Assembly (NCBI GenBank): GCA_029261855.1 | Contig: JAJDAN010000089.1 | Coordinates: 1-64,000 of the forward strand | Length of the DNA stretch: 64,000 bases | Direction of reading: 5' to 3' | Origin: Deltaproteobacteria bacterium | GTDB taxonomy: Bacteria; Myxococcota_A; UBA9160; UBA4427 | Shown: one piece after another, positions 41,527 to 49,257 of the stretch | Layout of the letters: each line of letters begins with the position of its first letter | How positions within the stretch are numbered: the first letter of the stretch is position 1 | Program-made: the position numbers and the translations under genes | The notes under the pieces: model-generated | What the model saw: the letters and a program-made list of their open reading frames with translations, nothing else | Told to the model about the DNA's origin: nothing | Databases searched by the model: none

Positions 41527-42318
41527 TCACCTTCCTTCGAAGGTGGGCCCGCGCTTGTTCTGGAACGCATCGAGTCCCTCGCGAAAATCGGAGGAGCGGA
41601 TGCAGTCCGCCTGGATCTGCGCCTCGAGAGCGAGTTGTGCCTCGAGGGTTCGGCCTTCGATGCCCCGCAGCGCACGCTTGTTGCCGCGTACGGCCATTGG
41701 CGCCAGCGCCGCCAGTCGTCCGGCAAACTCGCCGACCGCGTCGTCGAACTGGTCGGCCGCAGCGACCTCGGTGACGAGTCCGTTCGCGAGAGCTTCGGCG
41801 GCAGCGAAGACGCGGCCGAGACTCAGGATCTCGAGCGCCCGTCCGGGCCCCACGATCCGCGAGAGCCACCAGGTTGCGCCCGTGTCTGCGCCGCTGATCC
41901 CGAGACGCGCGAACACGAAACCCAGCCTCGCTGTATCGCTCATCACGCGGTAATCGCAAGCGAGCGCAACCGCCGCGCCGCCTCCGAAGGCGTCCCCGTT
42001 CACGGCCGCGACGGTGGGGATCGCGAGCCCCGCCAGCGCGAGGATTCCGGCGTTCGCATTCTCGAGTTCGGCCACCGCGTAGGCGCGGTCTCCGTCGAGC
42101 ATCTCCTGGAGGGCCTCGAAGTCGCCTCCGGCGGAGAACGCGCGGCCCGCGCCCGTCAACACGAGCACGCGAGCCGCGTCGTCGGCGGCGACCTGCCGAC
42201 ACGCGGCAGTCAGTTCGCGGAAGGCCTGCTCGTTGAGCGCATTGCGCACATCCGGACGGCGGATCGTCAACGTGTAGATGCCGTGTGCGCAGCGATCCAG
42301 CGCGAGCAGATCAGACAT
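41527..42318 (-). CDS. Enoyl-CoA hydratase/isomerase family
   Basis: A 263-residue crotonase-fold protein; GAGRAFSAGGDFEALQEM and AVNGDAFGGGAAVALACDYRVM hold the CoA and oxyanion sites, and FVFARLGISGADTGATWWLSRIVG occupies the catalytic loop. As in its paralogue at 38554-39333, one of the two classical Glu residues is not evident (Asp144-like residue seen), so the exact reaction is open. The ATG overlaps the TGA of the amidohydrolase-fold gene by eight bases (ATGTCTGA). Confidence 0.9.
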   Translation of the reverse strand: MSDLLALDRCAHGIYTLTIRRPDVRNALNEQAFRELTAACRQVAADDAARVLVLTGAGRAFSAGGDFEALQEMLDGDRAYAVAELENANAGILALAGLAIPTVAAVNGDAFGGGAAVALACDYRVMSDTARLGFVFARLGISGADTGATWWLSRIVGPGRALEILSLGRVFAAAEALANGLVTEVAAADQFDDAVGEFAGRLAALAPMAVRGNKRALRGIEGRTLEAQLALEAQIQADCIRSSDFREGLDAFQNKRGPTFEGR

Positions 42319-43171
42319 CGATCTTGAAAACGCGCGCGGCGTTGTCGCGCAGAATCTTGCGGGTCGCCACATCGGAGAATCCGCAGTCGTAGACGTCCTG
42401 GGCGGTGCGCCCGAACGGCAGCAGCGGGTAGTCGGTTCCCCAGATCATCTTGTCCTGTCCGTGGCCGCCCGCGAACTTCTTGAGTCCCTCGGGCCATTGG
42501 CGGGCGGGACGCGCGGACGACTCGACGTACACGTTCGGATGCTTCCAGGCGAGGATCATCATCTCCTCCTCCCACGGGTTGCCCACGTGGGTCCCGAGGA
42601 TCTTGAGCTCCGGGAACGTCAGCGCGACCTCGTCCAGGTAGATGGGACGCCCGCACTCGGAAGGCAGCAGCGGGCCGGTGTGCCCGACCTGGATCGCGAT
42701 CGGAATGTCGTACTCGCAGCAGGCCACGTAGAAGGGCCAGTAGATCCGGTCCGTAGGTGGCGGTGCGGTGGTGCGGCCATCGCCATACTGGTAGGGCTCG
42801 ACGCGAAAAGCGCGGTATCCGAGTTCTTCGACGCAGCGCCGGAACTCGCGCATCGCCGGCATCGGGTCGCGGATGTCGACGGTGAAGCAGCCGACGAACC
42901 GGTCCGGCGCCCGGGCGATGTACGCGGCGGTTTCGTCGTTGTCGACCACCCAGGTGTCGAGGAACTTGAACGACGAGGCTACGCCGATGTCCACGCCGGC
43001 TTCGTCCATCTCGTCGATGACCTGGTCGAGCGTGAAGCCCTTGCGGAAGCGCTCCTCGACGCCGTATTTCCGGAAGATGTGCCAGAACGAATCCGGCCAG
43101 CGGTCGGCGGTCTCGGGCGCCATGATCGACATCCAGGCATCGATCGCTCCCACGCGTTGCGGCGTCGTCAT
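42311..43171 (-). CDS. Amidohydrolase-2 family protein
   Basis: A 286-residue TIM-barrel protein of the ACMSD/LigW-like amidohydrolase_2 family (decarboxylases and C-C hydrolases). The strand-1 HxH metal pair is replaced (GAIDAWMSI where IDxHxH is expected). The strand-5 His in QVGHTGP, the strand-6 His in GTHVGNPW and the strand-8 Asp in GTDYPLL are kept, so metal binding may be reduced or different. The ATG has AAGGAGCTGCG upstream and overlaps the stop of the first acyl-CoA dehydrogenase (ATGA). In the operon it may open or decarboxylate a cyclic intermediate. Confidence 0.85.
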   Translation of the reverse strand: MTTPQRVGAIDAWMSIMAPETADRWPDSFWHIFRKYGVEERFRKGFTLDQVIDEMDEAGVDIGVASSFKFLDTWVVDNDETAAYIARAPDRFVGCFTVDIRDPMPAMREFRRCVEELGYRAFRVEPYQYGDGRTTAPPPTDRIYWPFYVACCEYDIPIAIQVGHTGPLLPSECGRPIYLDEVALTFPELKILGTHVGNPWEEEMMILAWKHPNVYVESSARPARQWPEGLKKFAGGHGQDKMIWGTDYPLLPFGRTAQDVYDCGFSDVATRKILRDNAARVFKIDV

Positions 43172-44343
43172 CGCAGCTCCTTCGTCTTCACGAGTGCGCG
43201 CGAGATGATCTCGCGCATGATTTCGGATGTGCCGGCGCCGATCGAGAAACCCGCCACGTCCCGGTAGTAGCGGGGGATGGGCGACCCTTCGATCTGCCCG
43301 AAGCCCCCGTGGAGCTGCATCACTTCGGCCGCAACCGCCTGCACGGACGCGGCTGCGTCGAGCTTCGCCATCGACACCGCCAGGTCGGCGCCGGGATGCG
43401 CGTCGGAGAGCAGGCGTGCGGCCTGGTAGGTCAGTCCTCGTGTCGCTTCGAGGCGCGTCGCCATATCGGCGAAGCGATGGCGCCAGGTCTGGAACTCGAG
43501 CAGCTTCGAGCCGAACGCGCTGCGTTCGTGCGCGTAGTCGAGACCGATATCAATCAGACGCTGCATGATCCCGACCGCGAACGCCGCGATCACCAACCGC
43601 TCGCCGCCGAAGTGCGACAGGATGTACTGCATTCCCCGCCCCTCTTCGCCGATCAGGTTCGAAGCCGGGACCCGGCAATCGTCGAAGAACAGCTCACCGG
43701 TATCCGAAGCGCGCGCGCCGAGCTTGTCGAGCCGGCGGCCCACCTGGAAACCCTTCACATCCGTCGGGAAGACGACGAGCGAGATCCCGCGCGGTCCGGG
43801 TTCACCGGTGCGCACTGCGAGCGTGACGAAATCCGCGCGCGGACCGTTTGTGATGTAGGTCTTCTGTCCGGAAATCACGTAGTCGCCGCCGTCACGACGC
43901 GCGCGCGTTGCGATCGACGCGACGTCTGACCCCGCAGCGGGTTCCGATACGCCGATCGCCCCGATCAATTCCCCGCGAATCGCCGGTGCGAGCCACGCCC
44001 GCTTCAATTCGTCGTTGGCCTCGTCGGCGAGGGCCGACAGCGCGAACTCGGATTGGGCAAGTAGTGCGACGGCGGTTCCGACGGAGTCGCCCTGGGCGAG
44101 CTCCTCGCAGAGCACGCAGGTCGCCAGGAAGTCCTGGCCGCTGCCTCCCCATTGTTCGCCGTAACGCAGGCCCAGGAAGCCGGCTTCGCCGGCCGTCCGG
44201 TAGAGCGCGCGCGGAACTTCGCCGGCGGCCTCCCAGGCGTCCGCGTTGGGGCGGATCTCACGCTCCACGAAAGACCGGACGCTCTTGCGGAACGCCTCGT
44301 GCTCGTCGGAGAAATAGATGGAGGGAAGTCGGGTCAAGGACAC
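43168..44343 (-). CDS. Acyl-CoA dehydrogenase, operon's first gene
   Basis: About 391 residues. GAIGVSEPAAGSDVAS and TYITNGPRADFVTL are the flavin/substrate motifs. The C-terminal FSIGAGTSEIMREI has Ala at the SCAD/MCAD Glu position, while GGERLVIAAFAVGIMQR supplies the isovaleryl-CoA-type helix-G Glu. The GTG at 44343 with AAAGG upstream is chosen; a GTG at 44391 is in frame but lies next to the operator palindrome (44368-44390) and adds a non-homologous leader. It is first of a seven-gene operon under the divergent TetR gene. Confidence 0.9.
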   Translation of the reverse strand: MSLTRLPSIYFSDEHEAFRKSVRSFVEREIRPNADAWEAAGEVPRALYRTAGEAGFLGLRYGEQWGGSGQDFLATCVLCEELAQGDSVGTAVALLAQSEFALSALADEANDELKRAWLAPAIRGELIGAIGVSEPAAGSDVASIATRARRDGGDYVISGQKTYITNGPRADFVTLAVRTGEPGPRGISLVVFPTDVKGFQVGRRLDKLGARASDTGELFFDDCRVPASNLIGEEGRGMQYILSHFGGERLVIAAFAVGIMQRLIDIGLDYAHERSAFGSKLLEFQTWRHRFADMATRLEATRGLTYQAARLLSDAHPGADLAVSMAKLDAAASVQAVAAEVMQLHGGFGQIEGSPIPRYYRDVAGFSIGAGTSEIMREIISRALVKTKELR

Positions 44344-44367
44344 GAAGCGGAGCCTTTTGTTGACTGA

Positions 44368-44390
44368 TGACCAAACTATGATATTGGTCA
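44368..44390. promoter_or_regulatory. Perfect TGACCAA/TTGGTCA operator palindrome
   Basis: TGACCAA, nine bases, then TTGGTCA: seven-base arms without mismatch, 24 bases before the acyl-CoA dehydrogenase start and 61 before the TetR start. Size and place are those of a TetR-type operator controlling the seven-gene operon. Confidence 0.75.
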
Positions 44391-44451
44391 CACGTCGTCA
44401 AGCTCCCCATCTGCTGATAGAGTGGCCTCCGGGTCGCCGGGGGAAGCAGAA

Positions 44452-45063
44452 GTGAACGAAGGCAGCGATTCGAGACAGCCATCGGCGCCGGACCGGCGGC
44501 TTGCCGCCGCTGCGGAGAGCCAGTTCCGCCGCTTCGGGTACAAACGAACGACGATCGACGACATCACGGCCGAAGCCGGCACGGGCAAGGGCAGTCTCTA
44601 CCTCCACTTCGAGTCGAAGCAGGCCATCTACATGGCAGTGGTAGAAGCGTCGCTCGAGCGCTTCGTCGAGGCGGCGTCGCGGCTGGTCGATGGGTCCGAG
44701 CCAGTGCCGACGCGCTTGCGATCACTGGTCGAACTCACGATCGAGCACTACGGCCACGACGAACTCCTGTGCGCATCGCTGTTCGGAAGATCCGGCCTGG
44801 TCGATGGCGAGGTGGCCAGGATGGCCGCGGATTTTCAACGAACGCGCATTCGCGACCTGATCCGGGAACTCATCGTCATCGGCCAGAGGGAACGCAGCGT
44901 GCGCGCGCACGTGAACGCCGACGCGGCTGCCGCCGTCCTGTTCGAGATCGGCTGGGCGGTGGTGCGGACCGCGCTCGAAGGCGACAGCCAGATTCCCCTC
45001 GAACAGGCGCTGACGACACTGAACGAAATCGTCGGACTCGGCCTGCTGCCCAGGCACGACTAG
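44452..45063 (+). CDS. TetR-family transcriptional regulator
   Basis: A 203-residue TetR regulator. The helix-turn-helix (about 14-60) includes YKRTTIDDITAEAGTGKGSL and YLHFESKQAIYMAVVEASLE; the rest is a helical effector domain. The GTG at 44452 with GGGGGAAGCAGAA before it is preferred to an earlier GTG at 44422. It is divergent from the acyl-CoA dehydrogenase operon with a perfect palindrome between them, and likely represses it in the absence of an acyl-CoA ligand. Its TAG stop is the first three bases of the tandem hairpin element. Confidence 0.9.
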   Translation: MNEGSDSRQPSAPDRRLAAAAESQFRRFGYKRTTIDDITAEAGTGKGSLYLHFESKQAIYMAVVEASLERFVEAASRLVDGSEPVPTRLRSLVELTIEHYGHDELLCASLFGRSGLVDGEVARMAADFQRTRIRDLIRELIVIGQRERSVRAHVNADAAAAVLFEIGWAVVRTALEGDSQIPLEQALTTLNEIVGLGLLPRHD

Positions 45064-45211
45064 GAGGACGACGCGAGACGGAGTCTCGAGTCTTGAGGAC
45101 GACGCGGAAGATCCCGCGCAGCGGGATCGCAGCTAGGAGGCCGGCCCAAGACGCAGTCTTTGGATTTCGGCTTTCGTCGCAAGCGAATCCGTAGGATTCG
45201 CCAGCTAGGAG
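45061..45211 (+). repeat. TAGGAG two-hairpin element, tandem copies
   Basis: TAGGAG recurs at 45061, 45134 and 45206 (periods 73 and 72). Unit 1 has stems CGAGAC-GGA-GTCTCG (45074-45088) and GATCCCGC-GCA-GCGGGATC (45110-45128). Unit 2 has AAGAC-GCA-GTCTT (45148-45160) and GCGAATCC-GTA-GGATTCGC (45183-45201). All loops are three bases of form GNA. Arms differ between units but pairing is preserved. The first TAG is the TetR stop; the last AGGAG is the ribosome site of the next gene. Confidence 0.8.
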
Positions 45212-45222
45212 ACACACAGCCC

Positions 45223-45588
45223 ATGGACAACGAACAAATCATCCGCGAGTTCATCGAAGCCTGGTCGCGACTCGATGCCAAGGAACTGAGCAGCTACTTC
45301 ACCGACGACGGCGTATACCACAACATGCCCTCCGGGCCGGTCGGCGGGCGCGCGAACGTGGAAAAGATGATCGCCGGGTTCATCGGGCCCTGGACCGAAA
45401 CGAAATGGGACATCCTCCATATCGTCTCGGCGGGCGACGTCGTGATCGCCGAGCGCCTCGATCGCACGAAGGCCGGCGAAAAGTCCGTGGACCTTCCGTG
45501 CACGGGCGTATTCGAGATGCAGAACGGCAAGATCAAGGTCTGGCGCGACTACTTCGACGTGACGACGTACGTGAAGGGAATGAGCTGA
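45223..45588 (+). CDS. Limonene-epoxide-hydrolase-family protein
   Basis: A 121-residue NTF2-fold protein of the limonene-1,2-epoxide hydrolase family. The catalytic constellation is present: Tyr32 and Asn34 (VYHNMP), Arg78 and Asp80 (ERLD), and Asp109 (WRDYFD), matching the Tyr/Asn/Arg/Asp/Asp set of the Rhodococcus enzyme. The ATG at 45223 uses AGGAG from the end of the hairpin element 12 bases upstream. It follows the TetR gene; epoxide opening to a diol would fit the degradation operon. Related proteins without epoxide hydrolase activity exist, so the reaction is probable, not sure. Confidence 0.85.
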   Translation: MDNEQIIREFIEAWSRLDAKELSSYFTDDGVYHNMPSGPVGGRANVEKMIAGFIGPWTETKWDILHIVSAGDVVIAERLDRTKAGEKSVDLPCTGVFEMQNGKIKVWRDYFDVTTYVKGMS

Positions 45589-45617
45589 GGCTCGTTATTC
45601 GCCTGCACACCTCGGGA

Positions 45618-46352
45618 CTACCGGCCGCCCGGCGTCGAATGCGCGGCGACTCCCTCGGATCCGACGGTCAGAACGCCGTCTTCGATCTCGAAGATGCGGT
45701 CGACGAGATCCAGAGCACGCTGATCGTGGGTGACCACGAGCACCGCTGCACCCCGATCCTTCGCGGCCGACCGAAACAGCTGCATGACCTGCCTCCCCAG
45801 CTCCTTGTCCAGCGAGGCGGTCGGTTCATCGGCAAGCAGAAGCGAGGGCTGGTGTATCAAGGATCGCGCGATGGCGACACGCTGCTGCTGCCCGCCAGAG
45901 AGCTGAGCGGGCAGGTGATCGGCGCGGTCCGCCACACCGAGAGCCTCCATGATGTCGCGCGCGCGTTGCCGTGCCTCGCGCCCGGGTACGTCGTCGAGCT
46001 CGAGGACGAGTCGAACGTTCTCGGCTGCCGTAAGGAAGGGGATCAGGTTCGACCGCTGGAAGACGAAGCCGAGTTCGCGTCTTCGAATGATGTTCGCGTT
46101 GCCCACGATCTGACCGTCTCGTATCACCTCCTGCCCCCCGATCGAAAGCCAGCCGGAGCTCGGGGGATTGATCAGCCCCAGGATCGTCAGCAGCGTCGAC
46201 TTGCCCGAACCGGAAGGCCCCAGCAGGGCGACGACCTCGCCGGGCTGGATCTCGAAACCTGCCTCGCTCAGCGCCTGGACGTAGGTATTGCCCTCGCCAT
46301 AGTGCTTGGAGAGTGAACGAGCGACGACTCCGCCGCTGCGGCCACCGGTCAT
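45618..46352 (-). CDS. ABC transporter ATP-binding protein (MacB/DevA type)
   Basis: A 244-residue ABC ATPase: Walker A GPSGSGKST (45-53), Q-loop region VFQRSNLIPFL, signature LSGGQQQR, Walker B LLLADEPTASLD, and the H-loop in LVVTHDQRALDL. Its closest pattern is the MacB/LolD/DevA group that powers tripartite or lipoprotein export and not uptake. The ATG overlaps the permease stop (ATGA). It is the last gene of the TetR-cupin-adaptor-permease-ATPase operon. Confidence 0.94.
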   Translation of the reverse strand: MTGGRSGGVVARSLSKHYGEGNTYVQALSEAGFEIQPGEVVALLGPSGSGKSTLLTILGLINPPSSGWLSIGGQEVIRDGQIVGNANIIRRRELGFVFQRSNLIPFLTAAENVRLVLELDDVPGREARQRARDIMEALGVADRADHLPAQLSGGQQQRVAIARSLIHQPSLLLADEPTASLDKELGRQVMQLFRSAAKDRGAAVLVVTHDQRALDLVDRIFEIEDGVLTVGSEGVAAHSTPGGR

Positions 46353-47563
46353 CCTGCGAGTACCTCGTTGGGATCGGCCGCCAGCGCTTTCTTGATGCCG
46401 ACGATGCTTGCCATGACGGAGATCAACGCGACGACCAACAGGAGAGCGAGGCGGTGTTCGTTGCCGACTACGACCCTTCGCGGAAACAGGTCGAAGGCCA
46501 CGTTACCGAGTACGACGGCCAAGCCATAAGCGAGGCCTCCGAGCAGCAATGACTCCTGCAGGATCATTCCCAGGATGACCGTGCGCCGCGCACCGAGCAG
46601 CTTCAGGAGGGCGATCGAGTGGATCTTGTCGACCGTCATCGTGTAGATGATCAGCCCCATCAAGATCGCCGAGATGACTACGAGCAAGCCGCGGAAGAGG
46701 CCGATCTGCCGCCTCGTCTTCTCGACGACCCCGCCCAGGATCAGCGCGCGCTGCTCCTCCTGCGAGTAGACCGAAACGTCCTGCCACGCCTCCAGCGTCG
46801 CGCGAACGCTCGCCTCACTTGCACCGGGAGCGAGGTTCAACATGACCGCCGCGACAGGTGCCGGGCCGATGGCGGGGATCAACGAGGTTGCTGCCCCCGA
46901 GAATCGCAGGAGTTCCGGATCGCGCCCGAGTTCGCTCTCTCGGATGCGGGCAGAACGTGCAGCACGCTCCAGCCTGAGAGATTCGTTGGACGTCTCGTTC
47001 TGGATCTTCTGGGCATCGGAGCGAGTAAAGAACGCCGCCGGCTCACCGCCCGAAGCCAGCAACCCGTCCGTGATCCCGACGACTACGTAGACCTCGCGGC
47101 CGAGTGGGATGCGCGCGCCCAGCGGCAAACCCAGGGATCGATCCGCGAGGAACTCGTAGTGAGGCTGCGCGATGGGCCGACCCGCGACGATGGGCAACGC
47201 CTGACCCCGGTCGTCCGGCCAGGAGAGGCCGACGGCCATGAACCGCACGGGGCTGCCGTCGGGGAGATCACGTTGAATCGTGTGGGCGACGTATGTCCTG
47301 GCCTCTGCAACGCCGGGCACGGATCGGGCCCGTTCCTCCAAGCCGGCGGGGATCCGGGAGAGTTCGGCAAACGGGCCGCGCGTCTCGCGCTGGACGATCC
47401 ATAGATCGGCCCCGAAGCTGTCCGGGAGTGCGGTCGCATCCAGGATGATCCCGTTGTAGATCCCGGTCATCGCGAGCACCACCGTGAGGAGGAGCCCCAG
47501 GCCGACCGCGGTCAGCACGAAGCGACTGAGATCGTGCCGCACGTCGCGAATCGCGAGGTTCAC
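46349..47563 (-). CDS. ABC permease, FtsX/DevC type
   Basis: A 404-residue permease with one N-terminal helix (about 12-35), a large periplasmic domain (SFGADLWIVQRETRGPFAE near its start), and three C-terminal helices, the FtsX/MacB fold; the opening LAIRDVRHDLSRFVLTAVG is DevC-like. The GTG start overlaps the adaptor stop (GTGA). Together with the adaptor and ATPase it resembles DevBCA or MacAB without fused ATPase. No TolC gene is in the window. Confidence 0.9.
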   Translation of the reverse strand: MNLAIRDVRHDLSRFVLTAVGLGLLLTVVLAMTGIYNGIILDATALPDSFGADLWIVQRETRGPFAELSRIPAGLEERARSVPGVAEARTYVAHTIQRDLPDGSPVRFMAVGLSWPDDRGQALPIVAGRPIAQPHYEFLADRSLGLPLGARIPLGREVYVVVGITDGLLASGGEPAAFFTRSDAQKIQNETSNESLRLERAARSARIRESELGRDPELLRFSGAATSLIPAIGPAPVAAVMLNLAPGASEASVRATLEAWQDVSVYSQEEQRALILGGVVEKTRRQIGLFRGLLVVISAILMGLIIYTMTVDKIHSIALLKLLGARRTVILGMILQESLLLGGLAYGLAVVLGNVAFDLFPRRVVVGNEHRLALLLVVALISVMASIVGIKKALAADPNEVLAG

Positions 47564-48747
47564 GGAGTCGCTTCCTCGTTCGGCTGAGCGAGAAGCCGGA
47601 CCCTCTCTCCACCCTTCAGGCTCTTCGCTCTGCCGATCGAGGGATCGAGAACGACATCGCCCTCGGAGAGGCCCCGAACGACCTCGACGAGCTCACGACC
47701 TCTTCGCCCGAACTCGACGGGACGGAAGCTCGCCCGCGATCCGTCGAGGACGAAGACACCTTCACGGCCACCGACCTGCGCAACAGACCCCGATGGAATG
47801 CAGAGGGCAGCCGACGCCCGCGCCAACTCGATCCATAGATCCACGCGCTGCCCGAGGACCAGCGTTTCCGGTGCGGCATCGAACGCGACGTCCACGAGCA
47901 GTTCACGTGTTTCGCGGTCCACTTCACGGCCAATCCTGGAAACGGTGCCTGGTAGGACGCGCTCGGGCTCGGAACGTAGGACGATGCGCGCCGGCAGTCC
48001 GACCTCGAGGGATCCGAGATAGGTCTCGTCGACCCAGGCGCTCGCCCAAACCGTGTCGGTGGCCGCCAGGCGCAGGACTGCAGCTCCAGGAACGGCCACG
48101 TCACCCACCTCCCTCTCCCTGCGGACCACCACGCCGTCGAATGGGCTCTGGACGATCGCCCGATCGAGGTCCGCCTGCGTGCGGTCGAAGCGCCGGGCCG
48201 CGGCCGCGATGGCCTGGCCGGCTTCCAACTGCGCCGCTCGAGCCCGCGACAGCTCGGCCGTGGCAATCTTCATCCTCTCCTCGGCGACGTCGAGATCCTC
48301 CTTCGAAGCAGCACCCCTCCCTGCGAGGGCGCGAATCCTCTCGAGCCCGTCGACGGCACCTTGCCGCACGGCCTCGGCGCGAGAGATATCGGCGTCGAGC
48401 CGACGCGATGTGGACTTGGCGAGTTCCACCTGCTGCTCGGCCAGGGCCACCTCGGCCCGGAAGGTGCTGTCATCGATGGCCGCCAACAGCTGCCCCTTCG
48501 TCACACGGTCGCCCTGGTCGACGTGGATCATCTTGACGCGACCGGTCACCTCGAAGCTGACGCTCGCCATTTGACGGCTCTCGACCGACCCCGTCCCGAG
48601 GGCCTCGACGACGACGGTCTCGCGGATCACCGGATGAGACCGCACTTCGACCGGGCGCAACACCGCGTAGTAGATCGCCGCCGCGATCCCCAGGACCGTG
48701 GCTACGCCCGCGATGATCGGGCGAACGCGAAGTCTCCGATTCGTCAT
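47560..48747 (-). CDS. Periplasmic adaptor (HlyD/MacA/DevB type)
   Basis: A 395-residue membrane-fusion protein: N-terminal anchor (about 10-32, PIIAGVATVLGIAAAIYYAVL), first half of the lipoyl domain (VSFEVTGRVKMIHVDQGDRVTKGQLLAAID), a long coiled-coil hairpin (about 90-200), second lipoyl half (IVQSPFDGVVVRREREVGDVAVPG), then beta-barrel. The ATG at 48747 is chosen; in-frame TTG (48792) and GTG (48771) starts lie upstream. The cupin gene ends 69 bases before it. Confidence 0.92.
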   Translation of the reverse strand: MTNRRLRVRPIIAGVATVLGIAAAIYYAVLRPVEVRSHPVIRETVVVEALGTGSVESRQMASVSFEVTGRVKMIHVDQGDRVTKGQLLAAIDDSTFRAEVALAEQQVELAKSTSRRLDADISRAEAVRQGAVDGLERIRALAGRGAASKEDLDVAEERMKIATAELSRARAAQLEAGQAIAAAARRFDRTQADLDRAIVQSPFDGVVVRREREVGDVAVPGAAVLRLAATDTVWASAWVDETYLGSLEVGLPARIVLRSEPERVLPGTVSRIGREVDRETRELLVDVAFDAAPETLVLGQRVDLWIELARASAALCIPSGSVAQVGGREGVFVLDGSRASFRPVEFGRRGRELVEVVRGLSEGDVVLDPSIGRAKSLKGGERVRLLAQPNEEATP

Positions 48748-48816
48748 GCGCGATCGCCGCCTTGGCCGCACTCTGCCTGGCTCATTGCGCAATCCCCTTC
48801 CATCAAGTGATCTCGG

Positions 48817-49257
48817 TCAGTCTGATCGATTCGGTCCAGCGCCTGCGGCTCGCAGATAGTGGACGAGAAGAATCATGTCGCCGCCGGGTCGGGGTACGAC
48901 GTCGTGTTCTTCGTTCGCGGCGAGAGCCACCAGGGTTCCTCGGGAAAGCGGCACGGCCTCCTTCCCGAGGTGGATGACGCCCTCGCCTGCCACCACCAGA
49001 ATGGTCGCCGGAACTTTCGCTCGATGCGGAGGGAGGATGCTGCCGTCCCGGAGAACGACCGTCGCAAGCTTCAGATGTTGCGCATCGAGTAGGACCGAGA
49101 CCTCCCGGCCCTCACCGCTTCCGATGCTCTGTGGGATCTCGAAGACGCGATGGGTCGAGGGCGCGACGGGAGCGGAAGTCCCGTTCGCGTTCGCCGAGTT
49201 GGTCCCCACGATGGTGAGCGCGAACAGTGTCACCAAGATGAATCGAGCGGGTTTCAT
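48817..49257 (-). CDS. Secreted cupin-domain protein
   Basis: A 146-residue protein with a Sec signal (about 1-25, FILVTLFALTIVGTNSANA) and a single cupin barrel: LKLATVVLRDGSILPPHRA, GEGVIHLGKEAVPLSRGTLVALAANEEHDVVPRPGG. Metal ligands are incomplete (PPHRA, one His, and EEHD), so it is perhaps a binding protein. The ATG overlaps the TetR stop (ATGA) and follows GAGGAGGAGCAGCC. Cotranscription with the export system suggests it senses or binds the exported compound in the periplasm. Confidence 0.82.
   Translation of the reverse strand: MKPARFILVTLFALTIVGTNSANANGTSAPVAPSTHRVFEIPQSIGSGEGREVSVLLDAQHLKLATVVLRDGSILPPHRAKVPATILVVAGEGVIHLGKEAVPLSRGTLVALAANEEHDVVPRPGGDMILLVHYLRAAGAGPNRSD

Noticed and set aside
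44391-44391. GTG at 44391 as start of the first acyl-CoA dehydrogenase
   Set aside because: It abuts the operator palindrome and would add 16 residues without homology; the GTG at 44343 has a ribosome site.
45074-45201. Hairpin series considered as a CRISPR array or integron attC sites
   Set aside because: Only two units, direct spacing is about 72 bases, arms differ between units and no cas or integrase gene is near; attC-type core sites (RYYYAAC/GTTRRRY) are not present.
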